From: Acidobacteriota bacterium
GTDB lineage: Bacteria > Acidobacteriota > Vicinamibacteria > Vicinamibacterales > CAVVIG01
Length of the DNA stretch: 64,000 bases
Reading direction: 5' to 3'
Assembly: GCA_003222395.1 (NCBI GenBank)
Contig: QHWB01000032.1
Location: 223,001-287,000, forward strand
Below are positions 35,998-44,665 of this stretch, piece by piece (position 1 is the first letter of the stretch; every line of letters starts with the position of its first letter). The notes below the pieces were generated by a model. That model did no database searches, was not told the DNA's origin, and worked only from the letters and a program-made list of their open reading frames with translations. Made by a program: the position numbers and the translations under genes.

Positions 35998-36448
35998 GTG
36001 CCTGTCGAAGAGTGCAGGGAAGTTGACGTTTACGTTGAACCGAACGTGACCGGGCCGTCATAAGACGGCGAGCCGATGATCCTCGAAGTCACGTCGCGCT
36101 GCCAGGCCGCGATGAAAAGCCGGCGAGGATTAGTCGGTCAAGGCGCAGAAGGCGCAGCTCAAAGGACATTGGGTCGAGGTGACCGGCTGGCCGATGCTTG
36201 ACGACGAACACCCTGGGAACGCAGAGAACTCCACCGCGATCGTAGAGCACAAAGTGGGCACCGATCCGGATATCTGGCGCCGTACCTGCTGGGTTCACCC
36301 CGTCACGGCGATACGCGCGACTGACTGAACCGTCTCGGCCAAATTCTCAACGCCCGCAATTGGGAGCACACCCGGCGGAGCCGTCGCCGCCCCGTACACG
36401 TAACTGCACATTGCCACAATTGGCGCGGTTCGTGCTCAAGACGACTTT
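35998..36448. other. Intergenic stretch, no confident gene
   Basis: About 450 nt. A 69-codon minus-strand frame at 36089-36298 (IGAHFVLYDRGGVLCVPRV) is open, but it has no recognisable motif or ribosome-binding site, so I do not call it. Nothing else is seen. Confidence 0.4.
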
Positions 36449-36835
36449 GTGACGCCGGTTCAGTCCGTGCTCGTGGTGGACGACGACTTTGCCGTGAGGG
36501 ACACGTTCAAGCGGATGCTGACGCTTGAAGGCTTCGCCGTGCGTACCGCCGCCGATGCCCAAGGGGGCTTGGCCCAGGCGATCGCGCACCGCGTCGACGC
36601 GATCGTTCTTGATCTCCGGATGCCGCTGGTCGACGGCCTCGGATTCCTGCACCAGCTCCGGGAGCACGCCACATCGAGGGAGATTCCAGTTGCCATCGTC
36701 ACGGGTGATTACCTGATCGACGACGCCACGATCGAGACCGCGCAGGCACTCGGGGCTGTCGTGAAGTTCAAGCCAGTTTGGTTGGATGATTTGTTGGACA
36801 TCGTCCGCCAGCTCGTGCAGCCTGTTGCGGCATAG
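36449..36835 (+). CDS. Stand-alone response-regulator receiver
   Basis: A 128-aa CheY-like receiver with no output domain. VLVVDDDFAVRDTFKRML holds the acidic pair, AIVLDLRMPLVDGLGFL holds the phospho-acceptor Asp, PVAIVTGDY holds the Thr switch, and KFKPVWLDDL holds the conserved Lys. The start is GTG 36449. It probably relays phosphate from a kinase; the nearest is at 40507. Confidence 0.92.
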   Translation: MTPVQSVLVVDDDFAVRDTFKRMLTLEGFAVRTAADAQGGLAQAIAHRVDAIVLDLRMPLVDGLGFLHQLREHATSREIPVAIVTGDYLIDDATIETAQALGAVVKFKPVWLDDLLDIVRQLVQPVAA

Positions 36836-37011
36836 TCTTTTCACCGACCAGCGAACCCGATCACCCCAACGCGCACTGCGCAAGGCTGCGCGCCTGATTC
36901 CACCTTTGTCACGGCATGGCTTAATTCAGAACACGCGTCGATCGCGCACCGCGTGAACGGGACGACGGGATTTCCTTTTCGTGCGGAATCGAATTTGTAG
37001 AGACGGGGTGC

Positions 37012-37305
37012 ATGAGCGTACGCCCAGCCGTTCACAACTGCCGAAAGTGCGGAAGCCCTCGGACGCGGCGCTTCGGTCCGCCGCCGGCGCTCTATTTCAG
37101 ATGCGACGCGTGCGAGTTTGTGTTTCCTGTGCGCGACGAAGGCGTGAAACGCCCGCATGCCACACCAGCGTTGAACGCGGCTTCTACCTGTCAGAAATGC
37201 GGAAGTTCACGACTGGAAGCCGTCGGGCGGTCGACAGATCCTCCGCTCGTTCACACGCGGTGCGGCGCCTGCGGACACGTTTCGTCGAGCCCGTTGAACC
37301 GCTAA
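37012..37305 (+). CDS. Small protein with two zinc ribbons
   Basis: A 97-aa protein with paired CxxC motifs: NCRKCGS plus FRCDACEF (first ribbon), and TCQKCGSSR plus TRCGACGHV (second). Each half should bind one zinc ion. The function is unknown; such proteins may bind nucleic acid or act as structural adaptors. It is one of several zinc-ribbon peptides in the 37-40 kb cluster. Confidence 0.7.
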   Translation: MSVRPAVHNCRKCGSPRTRRFGPPPALYFRCDACEFVFPVRDEGVKRPHATPALNAASTCQKCGSSRLEAVGRSTDPPLVHTRCGACGHVSSSPLNR

Positions 37306-37360
37306 CGACGGGCCGATTCCTGCGCGACGAGCGCCGCTTGATACGACGGCTCGATTCAGA

Positions 37361-37570
37361 GACTCGACCCCGATCGGGCCTGACCATCCGTTCGATTTCA
37401 CTTCGCGCTCGAGTTCGGCTTGACGCCGAGCGAGATCTGCAGCATCCCTGAAGCGCTCAAGGCGTTCGCTACCGTCCGGCGTCACGATGCAGAAGTTCGA
37501 AGGTGCCGTCGGGCGCTTGGCGCGACTCGCAACTGAGGAACTCGCCTTTCCGCTCGAACCACCAGAACAT
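37361..37570 (-). pseudogene. Frameshifted small conserved protein (MFWWFER type)
   Basis: ATG 37570 starts MFWWFERKGEFLSCESRQAP then DGTFEL, after which the frame closes. One base out, the protein resumes as CIVTPDGSERLERFRDAADL, ARRQAELEREV and GWSGPIG. Together this resembles a ~70-aa hypothetical I recall from acidobacterial genomes (aromatic start, PDG..ERxE.F, ARQ, GWTGPHG). A single extra base near 37494 would explain it, and the usual stop after GWxGPxG is also missing. It may be a real indel or a sequencing error. Confidence 0.5.
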
Positions 37571-37577
37571 CGTCCGA

Positions 37578-38003
37578 CTATCGAACCGACCGGACGGCGA
37601 TCGCGCGCTGGACAGTTGTGATCAAGCGATCCGCCGGACACGGCTTCTTGAGAATCGCGTCGAGAACGGATCGCAATTCCGCGGCGCGGTCGTACGCGAC
37701 GTCGTCGCCGGTCAGCACGATCAGCGGGATCGCCGCAGTCTCTGGATGCTCACGCAGCCGCTGACACAATGCCAAGCCGTCCGCGTCCGGCAGCAACACG
37801 TCGACGATGATCGCGTCCGGCCATTCGGTGATGGCGACAGCGAGTCCTGTTTCGCCACGCGACGCGGTGACGACGTCGACCTCGTCCTGCAGGATGAGCG
37901 AGTAGAGATCGAGGTGCGTCAGGTTGTCTTCGATCAACAGGACCAACGGGCGGGTTCGTCGCCGAGCCCCACTAGTGTAATCCCCGATCGGAGTTGCGGC
38001 CAT
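37578..38003 (-). CDS. Stand-alone response-regulator receiver
   Basis: A 141-aa receiver domain protein: VLLIEDNLTHLDLYSLIL (acidic pair), AIIVDVLLPDADGLALC (phospho-Asp), LIVLTGDDV (Thr) and ILKKPCPADRL (Lys). No output domain follows. It lies divergently from the 104-aa hypothetical at 38102 with a ~100-nt intergenic region. It is the second stand-alone receiver within 1.2 kb. Confidence 0.92.
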   Translation of the reverse strand: MAATPIGDYTSGARRRTRPLVLLIEDNLTHLDLYSLILQDEVDVVTASRGETGLAVAITEWPDAIIVDVLLPDADGLALCQRLREHPETAAIPLIVLTGDDVAYDRAAELRSVLDAILKKPCPADRLITTVQRAIAVRSVR

Positions 38004-38101
38004 CGTCGGATTATCGGCTTCGGGACGGCCTGTCGATAGATTGTGTTAAAGCTGGCATTAATGGTGCGTAAAGGTCATCGAACGGACAATTTACGGGGAC
38101 C

Positions 38102-38416
38102 ATGCGCATCAAAATCATCCAGAAGCCCACGGTGACGTGTATCGATGGGGTACGGTTTGACCGGTTCGAAGTCGGGTACCAGTACGAAGTTGGCAACCTG
38201 ATCGGAGCGGTAATGCTTGCCGAAAAGTGGGCCGAACCGGCCCCATCAGATGAGCCCGTGTTGGTCGTGCCACTCGACGAAGTCTCTGCGGATCGCAACA
38301 AAAGTCTGCCGTCCACTCCACCAAACTTGATCCGAGAAACGTATCCGCCGTACTACGAGAACCCACCTGCGGTCGCGTTCGACCGCCGTCGTCGCCCGCG
38401 CAATGGGCCGACATAG
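38102..38416 (+). CDS. Hypothetical 104-aa protein
   Basis: The start MRIKIIQKPTVTCIDGVRFD and the body FEVGYQYEVGNLIGAVMLAE then KWAEP look like a small beta-rich domain that I recall as a recurring hypothetical in this phylum. The tail is proline/arginine-rich. No catalytic motif is visible. It is included because the frame is well conserved-looking and starts with ATG after a purine-rich GGGGACC. Confidence 0.6.
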   Translation: MRIKIIQKPTVTCIDGVRFDRFEVGYQYEVGNLIGAVMLAEKWAEPAPSDEPVLVVPLDEVSADRNKSLPSTPPNLIRETYPPYYENPPAVAFDRRRRPRNGPT

Positions 38417-38530
38417 CGACGATTCCGCCGCGCACGCATCTTGCGTCAGGAGCAGGCATGAGGATCGAACGGCGTCAAGGGTGAACGGCGCAACGGCGAT
38501 CGGCGCAGCACTCCGGGAGCCGCCATAGAC

Positions 38531-38683
38531 GTGACCCGCATCGAGCACGAAAACCTCTACGGCCAAGTGGAAGAGATTCTTCGCATAATCCGGCGCGTCG
38601 AAAATGATTTGCGAAACGTTGGTGAGCGTCTGGGACGTGTCGAATCGGACGTCGATCTGGTGGCTCGCAGCAAGGCCGGCTAG
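38531..38683 (+). CDS. Small coiled-coil protein (50 aa)
   Basis: From GTG 38531 the frame reads VTRIEHENLYGQVEEILRII then RRVENDLRNVGERL and RVESDVDLVARSKAG. Hydrophobic residues recur every three to four positions, which suggests a short amphipathic or coiled-coil helix. The function is unknown. It is supported by composition only; no strong ribosome-binding site is evident. Confidence 0.45.
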   Translation: MTRIEHENLYGQVEEILRIIRRVENDLRNVGERLGRVESDVDLVARSKAG

Positions 38684-38810
38684 AGGCTCGTCGCCTCGGT
38701 TTCACCGCTGAAACCGATCACCATCGATCATCGCAACGCCAGCGCGCGAGGACGCCGCTCGTGCAGCCGAGCGTCAACGCGCGGACCCGCGCCGCCGGCG
38801 AACGAACCGC

Positions 38811-39062
38811 TTAACTGCCCTCTGGGTCCGTCGCTCGGCGACCGCCACGTATGGTCTTGCGGCGTTCCGAGCGCCGACGATCCACGTTCGGCGCCTCGGC
38901 CGGCGGTTCCTCGATCGGGATCACGTCGAGATCATCGGTGCTCACATTCAGCTGAAGTTCGAGACGGCAAACGTGACACCGATACCGCGTACCGTGGCGT
39001 GGTGTCGCTTCGCTCTCATTGTGTTGGATCGGCGTCGCACAGACCGGGCAGCGCCAAGACAT
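38811..39062 (-). CDS. Zinc-ribbon protein (83 aa)
   Basis: The N-terminus MSWRCPVCATPIQHNESEA and RYRCHVCRLELQLNVSTDDL provide two CxxC pairs for one zinc. The C-terminal half is acidic then basic (VDRRRSERRKTIRGGRR). ATG 39062 is chosen over the ATG four codons upstream because related small proteins begin at the MSWRCPVC type sequence. The function is unknown; the DRR/ERR tail recalls the linker in the deaminase fusion at 3168. Confidence 0.7.
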   Translation of the reverse strand: MSWRCPVCATPIQHNESEATPRHGTRYRCHVCRLELQLNVSTDDLDVIPIEEPPAEAPNVDRRRSERRKTIRGGRRATDPEGS

Positions 39063-39237
39063 GGACCCATTCATCGTAATCGGATGCGAAGGCGAAGATC
39101 GACAGAATATCTGTAAATTTTAATAGCTCGCTGGTTGCGTCGTTCTCCACGATTGATATCGAACGCGCTGCGAACAAACTCCTTGACAGCATCCGACGGA
39201 TGACGAGCTCCATCGGCGATGACCGTCGACTCAAAGT

Positions 39238-39381
39238 TCAGACGCGCTTCTGAGTCTGGGACCGCACGGTCCCCGCGTTCCGCTGAGTGAGTGTCCGCAG
39301 CGCCCGAATGCGCTGTCGATGACGCAACTTGCGCTTACGGTTCTTTTGGAACCTGGCTCGGTCTCCATTCCGTTCCGACAT
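39238..39381 (-). CDS. Very small basic protein (47 aa)
   Basis: ATG 39381 is preceded by GGAGG with 5-nt spacing (gcGGAGGacagATG), a strong translation signal. The product MSERNGDRARFQKNRKRKLR then HRQRIRALRTLTQRNAG is highly basic, about one third Arg/Lys. It probably binds RNA or DNA. I recall similar NGDRARxxKxRxRK peptides in related genomes; that recollection is not a search result. Confidence 0.65.
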   Translation of the reverse strand: MSERNGDRARFQKNRKRKLRHRQRIRALRTLTQRNAGTVRSQTQKRV

Positions 39382-39524
39382 CTGTCCTCCGCCATGTAAG
39401 AAGTCGATTCCAGGCTACCGGGCCGCGAGCGCACGCTCCTCCATCCGCTCGGTGCTAGGCGCTCGTCGCGCAGCGGTTTCGACCAAGGGTGCGTGACGGC
39501 TTCGCATCCACGCAGTCAGCAACG

Positions 39525-39740
39525 TCACTGGGACAGCAGCTTGTACGCGAAGAGCGCGGCGACAGCGATCGCCGCCGTGACGATGACCACAGTGAGGAAC
39601 CGTCGCCGAACGGTGCGTTCATGGGCGAGGCCGCGCGCCTCCCACGCAGTCCACCGGCGCTCGAACTCGATGTCCGGATTCTCCGTTGGGACCGACCGAT
39701 AGCTCGTCGGCGTGGCAGTTGAAGCGGCAACAATCGACAT
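39525..39740 (-). CDS. Small single-pass membrane protein (71 aa)
   Basis: ATG 39740 follows GGAGGAGGT at good spacing. The soluble N-terminus (SYRSVPTENPDIEFERRWTA, ARGLAHERTVRRR) is followed by one transmembrane helix (FLTVVIVTAAIAVAALFAY) and a short KLLSQ end, giving a tail-anchored topology. The function is unknown; it is one of the cluster of small genes here. Confidence 0.72.
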   Translation of the reverse strand: MSIVAASTATPTSYRSVPTENPDIEFERRWTAWEARGLAHERTVRRRFLTVVIVTAAIAVAALFAYKLLSQ

Positions 39741-39818
39741 TCAGACCTCCTCCATGCTTTGGTGAGGGCTGAAGGCCAGGACGGCCGCAGGCCTCAGAAA
39801 AGCTCAAACAATTCAGAG

Positions 39819-39998
39819 TTACCCCGGTTCGACTGAGCTCGGTTCCTGTTCGAGTTCCTCGATGCGTTTCAAGGCCCGGGCCTTGAGCGCCGCCGCATCG
39901 CGAGCGATCGAAGCCTCGCTCGCTCGGTGCACCTGAGGGACTCGGCGATCGAGGGCGGCGATCAACTCGAGCAGTTCACGGACGACTCGTGTACGCAT
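39819..39998 (-). CDS. Small helical protein (59 aa)
   Basis: ATG 39998 overlaps the stop of the preceding zinc-ribbon gene as TGATG, which decides the start over ATG 40007. The product MRTRVVRELLELIAALDRRV, SIARDAAALKARALKRIEEL is a predicted amphipathic helical protein. No family is recognised. Translational coupling suggests it works with the zinc-ribbon peptide. Confidence 0.6.
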   Translation of the reverse strand: MRTRVVRELLELIAALDRRVPQVHRASEASIARDAAALKARALKRIEELEQEPSSVEPG

Positions 39999-40189
39999 CA
40001 CCGCCATCGTTGCCCACGATACCAGTCCGTCTGCGAACGCGACGCGTTCCAGACTTCGCCGCAGTTCTCGCACCGCCAGTAGTTGTCGGCATCCGGGATC
40101 TTTGCGGTCGTTCCGATCGAGGACGACTGGCACGCCGGACACGATGTGGTGATCGGATCAATTCGTCGCGAGTGCCTGGACCACGTCAT
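39998..40189 (-). CDS. Zinc-ribbon protein (63 aa)
   Basis: Begins MTWSRHSRRIDPITTS; CPACQSSSIGTTAKIPDADN then YWRCENCGEVWN gives two CxxC pairs typical of a transcription-factor-like zinc ribbon. The frame is open upstream to 40435, but the ribbon-proximal ATG 40189 gives a compact protein. It is coupled to the next gene by a one-base stop/start overlap. Confidence 0.62.
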   Translation of the reverse strand: MTWSRHSRRIDPITTSCPACQSSSIGTTAKIPDADNYWRCENCGEVWNASRSQTDWYRGQRWR

Positions 40190-40506
40190 CCTGCCGTCGA
40201 CCGCGCTCAATTCTATCGAGTACTGCCGCAGCTCAGCCCGATGACGTTCTGGCGAACGACAAGAGGTCGAAGCCATGGACTTCCATAATGTCGTGCGGCT
40301 GCCGAGTGAGTCCACTTTCGTCATGCGCCATGTGTCACTCGCGACAGTGTATTGGCAAGACGGTTGTGGAGCCCTGTGAAAAAATTGTTGACCTGCGTGG
40401 CCCTTGATTTCCGCCGTGCTGCCCGATGCGCACAAAAGTTCTGTAAGAATGCGGAACCATCGTGAGAAAGTAATCGAAGCGCCGTTCGTCGGGCGGAGGA
40501 GGCGTG

Positions 40507-41607
40507 ATGTTGCGCGAGTTCATCGGCTTCAATCGGGATGTGATCATTTCGCGTGCGAAAGAACGGGTGCGCGCGCGTGCGTGGCCGTTTGTGTCCACAG
40601 ACGAACTCGAGTACGGCGTGCCTCGATTCCTGACGGAGCTGTCGGAAACGTTGCGGGTAGCGACCACTGCCACGCCATTTGACGCGGGCGCGATCAGCGC
40701 CTCCGCCGCGCGGCACGGCGAGGAGCTCCTGGCGTCCGGCTTCAATGTCTCTCAGGTAGTAAACGACTACGGCGACATTTGCCAAACGGTCACCGAGCTC
40801 GCCGTTGAGCAGAGCGCGCCGATCACTGTTGAGGAGTTCAAGACGCTGAACCGCTGTCTTGACATCGCAATTGCCGAAGCGGTCACCGTGCATACGCGCG
40901 TGTCAGCACACAGACGTTCAACCGAAGAAGTCGAACGTCTCGGGCAAGCCGCTCACGAACTTCGAGACCTTCTCAATAGTGCGCTCCTTGCCTTCCAGGC
41001 GCTGAAGCGAGGAAACGTCGCGATAAACGGCAGCACGGGGGCGGTCCTCGGCCGCAGCCTCACAGGCCTAAGGGACGTCGTCGACCGCACATTGTCCGAA
41101 GTTCGCCTTGCGGCTGGCAGACAGCTGCGCGAACGACTGCCAGTGATCACGCTCCTCGACGAAATAGCTGCCGCGGGGTTGCTGCATGCCGAGTACCGCG
41201 ACATCGCGTTCACCGTCGACTCGATCGATCCCGCCCTGGCTGTCGAGGGGGATCCGCAGCTGCTTACGTCTGCGGTGATGAATCTGTTGCAGAACGCGTT
41301 CAAGCACACGCCGTCGGGCGGCAACGTCGTGCTGAGGGCGCGCGCAGACGGCGTCCGGGTGGTCATCGAGATTGAAGACGAATGCGGAGGTATTCCGGAC
41401 AGTACGGGCGACCCGTTCCAACCGTTCGGCGAGCGGCGCGGGGAGGACCGGTCCGGCCTCGGCCTCGGGCTCTCGATCGCGCGAAAGGCCGTCAGGGCTC
41501 ATCGCGGTGACATCCTGATCCGCAACATGCCGGGCAAAGGATGCATCTTCATCATCGATCTGCCGGTGGCGCAGGCGGACGTCCGCTCTCCGCAAACCGT
41601 CGGATAG
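40507..41607 (+). CDS. Sensor histidine kinase, soluble
   Basis: A 366-aa kinase without membrane segments. Residues 1-140 form a helical N-terminal domain resembling RsbRD/RsbU-type sensors (FLTELSETLRVA, GEELLASGFNVSQVVNDYGD). The phospho-acceptor His is in AAHELRDLLNSALLAF. The ATPase domain follows: N box NLLQNAFKHTPSGG, G1 EDECGGIPD, G2 GLGLGLSIARKAVRAH. ATG 40507 has GGAGGAGGC just upstream; a GTG three bases earlier is less likely. It may phosphorylate the stand-alone receivers nearby (inferred). Confidence 0.92.
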   Translation: MLREFIGFNRDVIISRAKERVRARAWPFVSTDELEYGVPRFLTELSETLRVATTATPFDAGAISASAARHGEELLASGFNVSQVVNDYGDICQTVTELAVEQSAPITVEEFKTLNRCLDIAIAEAVTVHTRVSAHRRSTEEVERLGQAAHELRDLLNSALLAFQALKRGNVAINGSTGAVLGRSLTGLRDVVDRTLSEVRLAAGRQLRERLPVITLLDEIAAAGLLHAEYRDIAFTVDSIDPALAVEGDPQLLTSAVMNLLQNAFKHTPSGGNVVLRARADGVRVVIEIEDECGGIPDSTGDPFQPFGERRGEDRSGLGLGLSIARKAVRAHRGDILIRNMPGKGCIFIIDLPVAQADVRSPQTVG

Positions 41608-41706
41608 GCAGCGTGGCATCCGCCACCGCTGAAATCTGAGACATCACGAGGCTCGGCGGCGAGAGACACAGTCGGCGGGACGTTGAATCGGGCATGGTAT
41701 CGACAA

Positions 41707-43416
41707 TCACTTCTGGCCGCTCGAGCGGCTACGGTGCGGTCCAGGAGCACGCCAATATTGTTGGTTGCATGCCCCCGCAACCATCACAACTTGCAGCGAG
41801 AGGTCGCCGGTTTCTGGCGACCTCTTCGCATTTTGGGCCGCCCCCAGCATCGCCGCCAGATTCCCTTTAAGCTCGATTCGCAGTCTTGGCTCGCCGGAGC
41901 GCGACTCCCCGCCAGCGCGCGAAGGCGGCTCGCCCTGGTTCGGCGTCAGGACGATGGCGTCGATGAGGCCACGAAGCGCCTCCGAGGCTTCGGTGCGGGT
42001 CTCCGAGTGCTCGAGGGCCTCAGCCAGTGCGGTGACCTTCTGCCGATAAAGGCCGGCCATTTCCGGATGGAGTAGCGGCGGCGGCGCGTCGGCGGCGACG
42101 AGTGTGGCCTTCAGCTCCTCGCGTCGGGCTGCATTCGCGTTCAGCTCATCTTTGACTTCGCTGGCGGGGACGCCCTCCATGATGGACTCGACGAGCTTCT
42201 TGCGGCGGGCCTCGATGCGCTCTATCTCGCGTTCTGCGGCAGACAGGCCTGCGCGATGCCCCATCCGGAGCCGGTTCATCTCACGTGTGAATTCCTTGCA
42301 GAATTCTTCGAACAGGTCCTGGCGCAGCAGCTTCTCCTGAAGCGCATTGAGCACCCGCGCTTCCACTTCGTCGCGGCGGATCGTCAAGTGGTTGTCGCAG
42401 CGGCCCTGATCTCGAGCTCCAAAGCAGGCGAGCCGGTTGCGGCCAGCCATGATGAATCCCGCGCCGCAAACGCCGCACTTCGTCAGACCCGAGAACAGGT
42501 ACTGCGGCCGCTTCGCAGCGCCGATGGCGCCCGCGGTCTTCACCGCAGGCCGTGTGTGTTGCTGACGGGACTTCGCAGCCGTCCAGATGTCGTCCGGCAC
42601 GATCCGAAGTTGCGGCACCTCGCGCGACATCCACTCGGATGTTGGGTTGAGCCGAGACACGCGTTTTCCGGTATCAGGATTCTTCACGTAACGAAGGCGA
42701 TTCCAGACCAGGCGCCCGACGTACAGCTCGTTGTTGAGAATGCCGGTGCCGCGCTTCGCATTGCCGTAAATGGTGCTCGGGCTCCAGGCGCCGCCGAACG
42801 GACCGGCGATGCGTTCTCGGTTCAGATTCTTGGCAATCTGCTTGGGTGAGACGCCAGCGACGAAGTCGCGGAAGATTCGCTCGACGATCGCCGCCTCGGT
42901 CGGTTCGATCTCGCGTTCGCCGGTCGTGACGTTTCCCCCAGTCAGCGCCCTAACAACTCGATACCCGTAGCACAGGCCGCCGGCGGACTTGCCGTCCTCG
43001 ATTCGGCCGCGCAATCCACGGTGCGTCTTCTCCGCGAGGTCCTTCAGGAAGAGCGCGTTCATCGTGCCCTTGAACCCGATGTGCAGGTGGGTGATGTCGC
43101 CCTCGGCGAGCGTGACGATGTTCACGCCGGCGAACGTCAGTCGTTTGAACAGGCCGGCGGTGTCTTCCTGGTCGCGGCTGAATCGGTCAAGGGATTCCGC
43201 CAGAACGACATCGAATCGGCGATTCAGCGCATCGCGCATCAACGCCTGGAAACCAGGGCGGAGAAGCGTAGCGCCGGAGACGGCGTGATCCGAGTACTCG
43301 TCGGAGATCGTCCAGCCCTGGCGCTCGGCAAACGTCCGGCAGATCCGCAGTTGATCGGCGATAGACGCCTCGCGCTGATTGTCCGACGAGTAGCGCGCGT
43401 AGATGCCGACCTTCAC
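41707..43416 (-). CDS. Large serine recombinase (integrase)
   Basis: A 569-aa site-specific recombinase. The resolvase domain has the catalytic Ser in IYARYSSDNQREASI and LAESLDRFSRDQEDT. It is followed by the recombinase domain (GLCYGYRVVRAL, RIFRDFVAGVSPKQIAKNLN), a zinc beta-ribbon (SGLTKCGVCGAGFIMAGRNR, CFGARDQGRCDN) and a coiled coil (LSAAEREIERIEARRKKLVE). It starts at GTG 43416 after GAGGTGA. The normal family ending LQVVMVAGA is followed by 20 unusual residues, suggesting that the 3' end was joined to foreign DNA at a former attachment site. Confidence 0.93.
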   Translation of the reverse strand: MKVGIYARYSSDNQREASIADQLRICRTFAERQGWTISDEYSDHAVSGATLLRPGFQALMRDALNRRFDVVLAESLDRFSRDQEDTAGLFKRLTFAGVNIVTLAEGDITHLHIGFKGTMNALFLKDLAEKTHRGLRGRIEDGKSAGGLCYGYRVVRALTGGNVTTGEREIEPTEAAIVERIFRDFVAGVSPKQIAKNLNRERIAGPFGGAWSPSTIYGNAKRGTGILNNELYVGRLVWNRLRYVKNPDTGKRVSRLNPTSEWMSREVPQLRIVPDDIWTAAKSRQQHTRPAVKTAGAIGAAKRPQYLFSGLTKCGVCGAGFIMAGRNRLACFGARDQGRCDNHLTIRRDEVEARVLNALQEKLLRQDLFEEFCKEFTREMNRLRMGHRAGLSAAEREIERIEARRKKLVESIMEGVPASEVKDELNANAARREELKATLVAADAPPPLLHPEMAGLYRQKVTALAEALEHSETRTEASEALRGLIDAIVLTPNQGEPPSRAGGESRSGEPRLRIELKGNLAAMLGAAQNAKRSPETGDLSLQVVMVAGACNQQYWRAPGPHRSRSSGQK

Positions 43417-43425
43417 GATTTCACC

Positions 43426-43614
43426 TCAGTGGAGAACTTCTGTCTTGCTGCGCGCCTCGGATTCGAACAGCTCGCGAGCGGCCTGGCGCGCGAGGACTCG
43501 TACGAACGCACGGAGTGCCTCATCGGCGCGCGCCTCGGTCGGCTGCGTTGCATGGTGACGCACACGCGGAAGACGTCGACCTCGCTTGCCTCGTTTGCGT
43601 CCTCGTTCGGCCAT
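43426..43614 (-). CDS. Small basic protein upstream of the recombinase
   Basis: 62 aa from ATG 43614 (MAERGRKRGKRGRRLPRVRH, DEALRAFVRVLARQAARELF). It ends 9 nt before the recombinase start and overlaps its translation signal region. The very basic N-terminus with a helical C-terminus would fit a DNA-binding accessory (for example a directionality factor), but this is only inference from position. Confidence 0.5.
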   Translation of the reverse strand: MAERGRKRGKRGRRLPRVRHHATQPTEARADEALRAFVRVLARQAARELFESEARSKTEVLH

Positions 43615-43972
43615 GATACGCCTGCCCATCTTCAACGTCGATTCGCGATTCGCGGCGTTCGTTGTGGCGGATGTATGAGCGGCACTGAGTGCGGCTCCGA
43701 ACGCATCGAGTTTGGCGTCGAGCGCGGAAGGTGTATTCGGCGCAGTGATCGCGCGTGGTAAACATCCAGCGCGATCGGATCAAGCAGTCGGAATTAAAGA
43801 AGCTGTCGGAACGATGCTCTCGAGCGTCGTTCTGAAGCGCTCCACATCGGACGATGTGGAGGGCGTGCCGTGTGGCACGAGCGAGATATTTCGAAAATAC
43901 GCTTCGTCGCGATTGACGTCAACTGCATTTTTGGAGGCCCATCGCGCAAGAGCCAAACTCAAGCGGAGCGCA

Positions 43973-44041
43973 GGCGGGGTCAACGCCCGGAGGCCGTGCG
44001 GAACGCACGGTCGAAGCGCAGCGGAGAGCGTTGACGCCGCC
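43973..44041. repeat. Nested inverted repeat
   Basis: Outer arms GGCGGGGTCAACGC (43973-43986) and GCGTTGACGCCGCC (44028-44041) pair with one mismatch. An inner hairpin CCGTGCG-gaa-CGCACGG (43994-44010) sits in the loop. The surrounding 43615-44269 has no gene that I can support. The structure recalls recombination-site or REP-type folds but does not fit the integron attC consensus. Confidence 0.55.
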
Positions 44042-44269
44042 GAGCACCGGTTCACGATCTAATGCGCGATGGGGGATGGATCTGCGGGCAACCAGGAGAA
44101 GAGATGCGACCCGAGATCGACCGTGACATCACCCCCGTCTTCCAATGGAACAATCAGCCACGGATCGTGGTGAATCGCGCACCGGAATGTCGCGTGCATT
44201 TTGCGATCGGATCCTGAGTCGACTATTCGTGGCATTGGCGTGCAGAAACGATCGCACGATCTCAGACAC

Positions 44270-44351
44270 GCAGCCGGGACGTGAGCGACCCCGTGACCGA
44301 CCCTGGGGTCAGGGTCCCCGCTCCGGGGTGGGGTCGCTCACGTCCCGGCTG
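44270..44351. repeat. Perfect 23-bp inverted repeat
   Basis: GCAGCCGGGACGTGAGCGAC then CCC (44270-44292) is perfectly complementary to 44329-44351 across a 36-nt loop, which itself contains short GGGGTC/GACCC repeats. No gene overlaps. The remaining stretch to 44665 shows runs of G and C (44516-44565) but no supported gene. Confidence 0.75.
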
Positions 44352-44665
44352 CTCTCCGCGACAGTCTGAGCGTCGGCAAGAACCGCCGCCGCATCGGGTG
44401 TGGAATCGCGTGACTCGCTGTCCGCAAACTCTCGCGGCGTATTCGGTTACGCGCACGGACTGCGCTCCAGGAGGGGCAGAGAGTGATCTGACGCGCGATC
44501 GGGTACTCCCCTTGGAAGGGGGGATATGGTCCCCCCCGCGCCATCTCCCCCTCCACATCCCCCTCGGTGTTGTGTCAGGCACCTCGCCGACCGCGCGGAT
44601 CAACAGTTCGCCATCGGGCGTCGACACGGCCTTCGGAACCGCTCGGGCCGGGTAGAATCACCACG

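Noticed and set aside
36089..36298. 69-codon minus-strand frame
   Set aside because: It is open but without recognisable domain or translation signal; left as intergenic.
43973..44041. Integron attC site
   Set aside because: The arms do not contain the RYYYAAC/GTTRRRY core sites and no integron integrase is nearby.
43712..44062. 116-codon plus-strand frame
   Set aside because: No motif, no ribosome-binding site, and it reads through the nested inverted repeat; composition is not convincingly coding.
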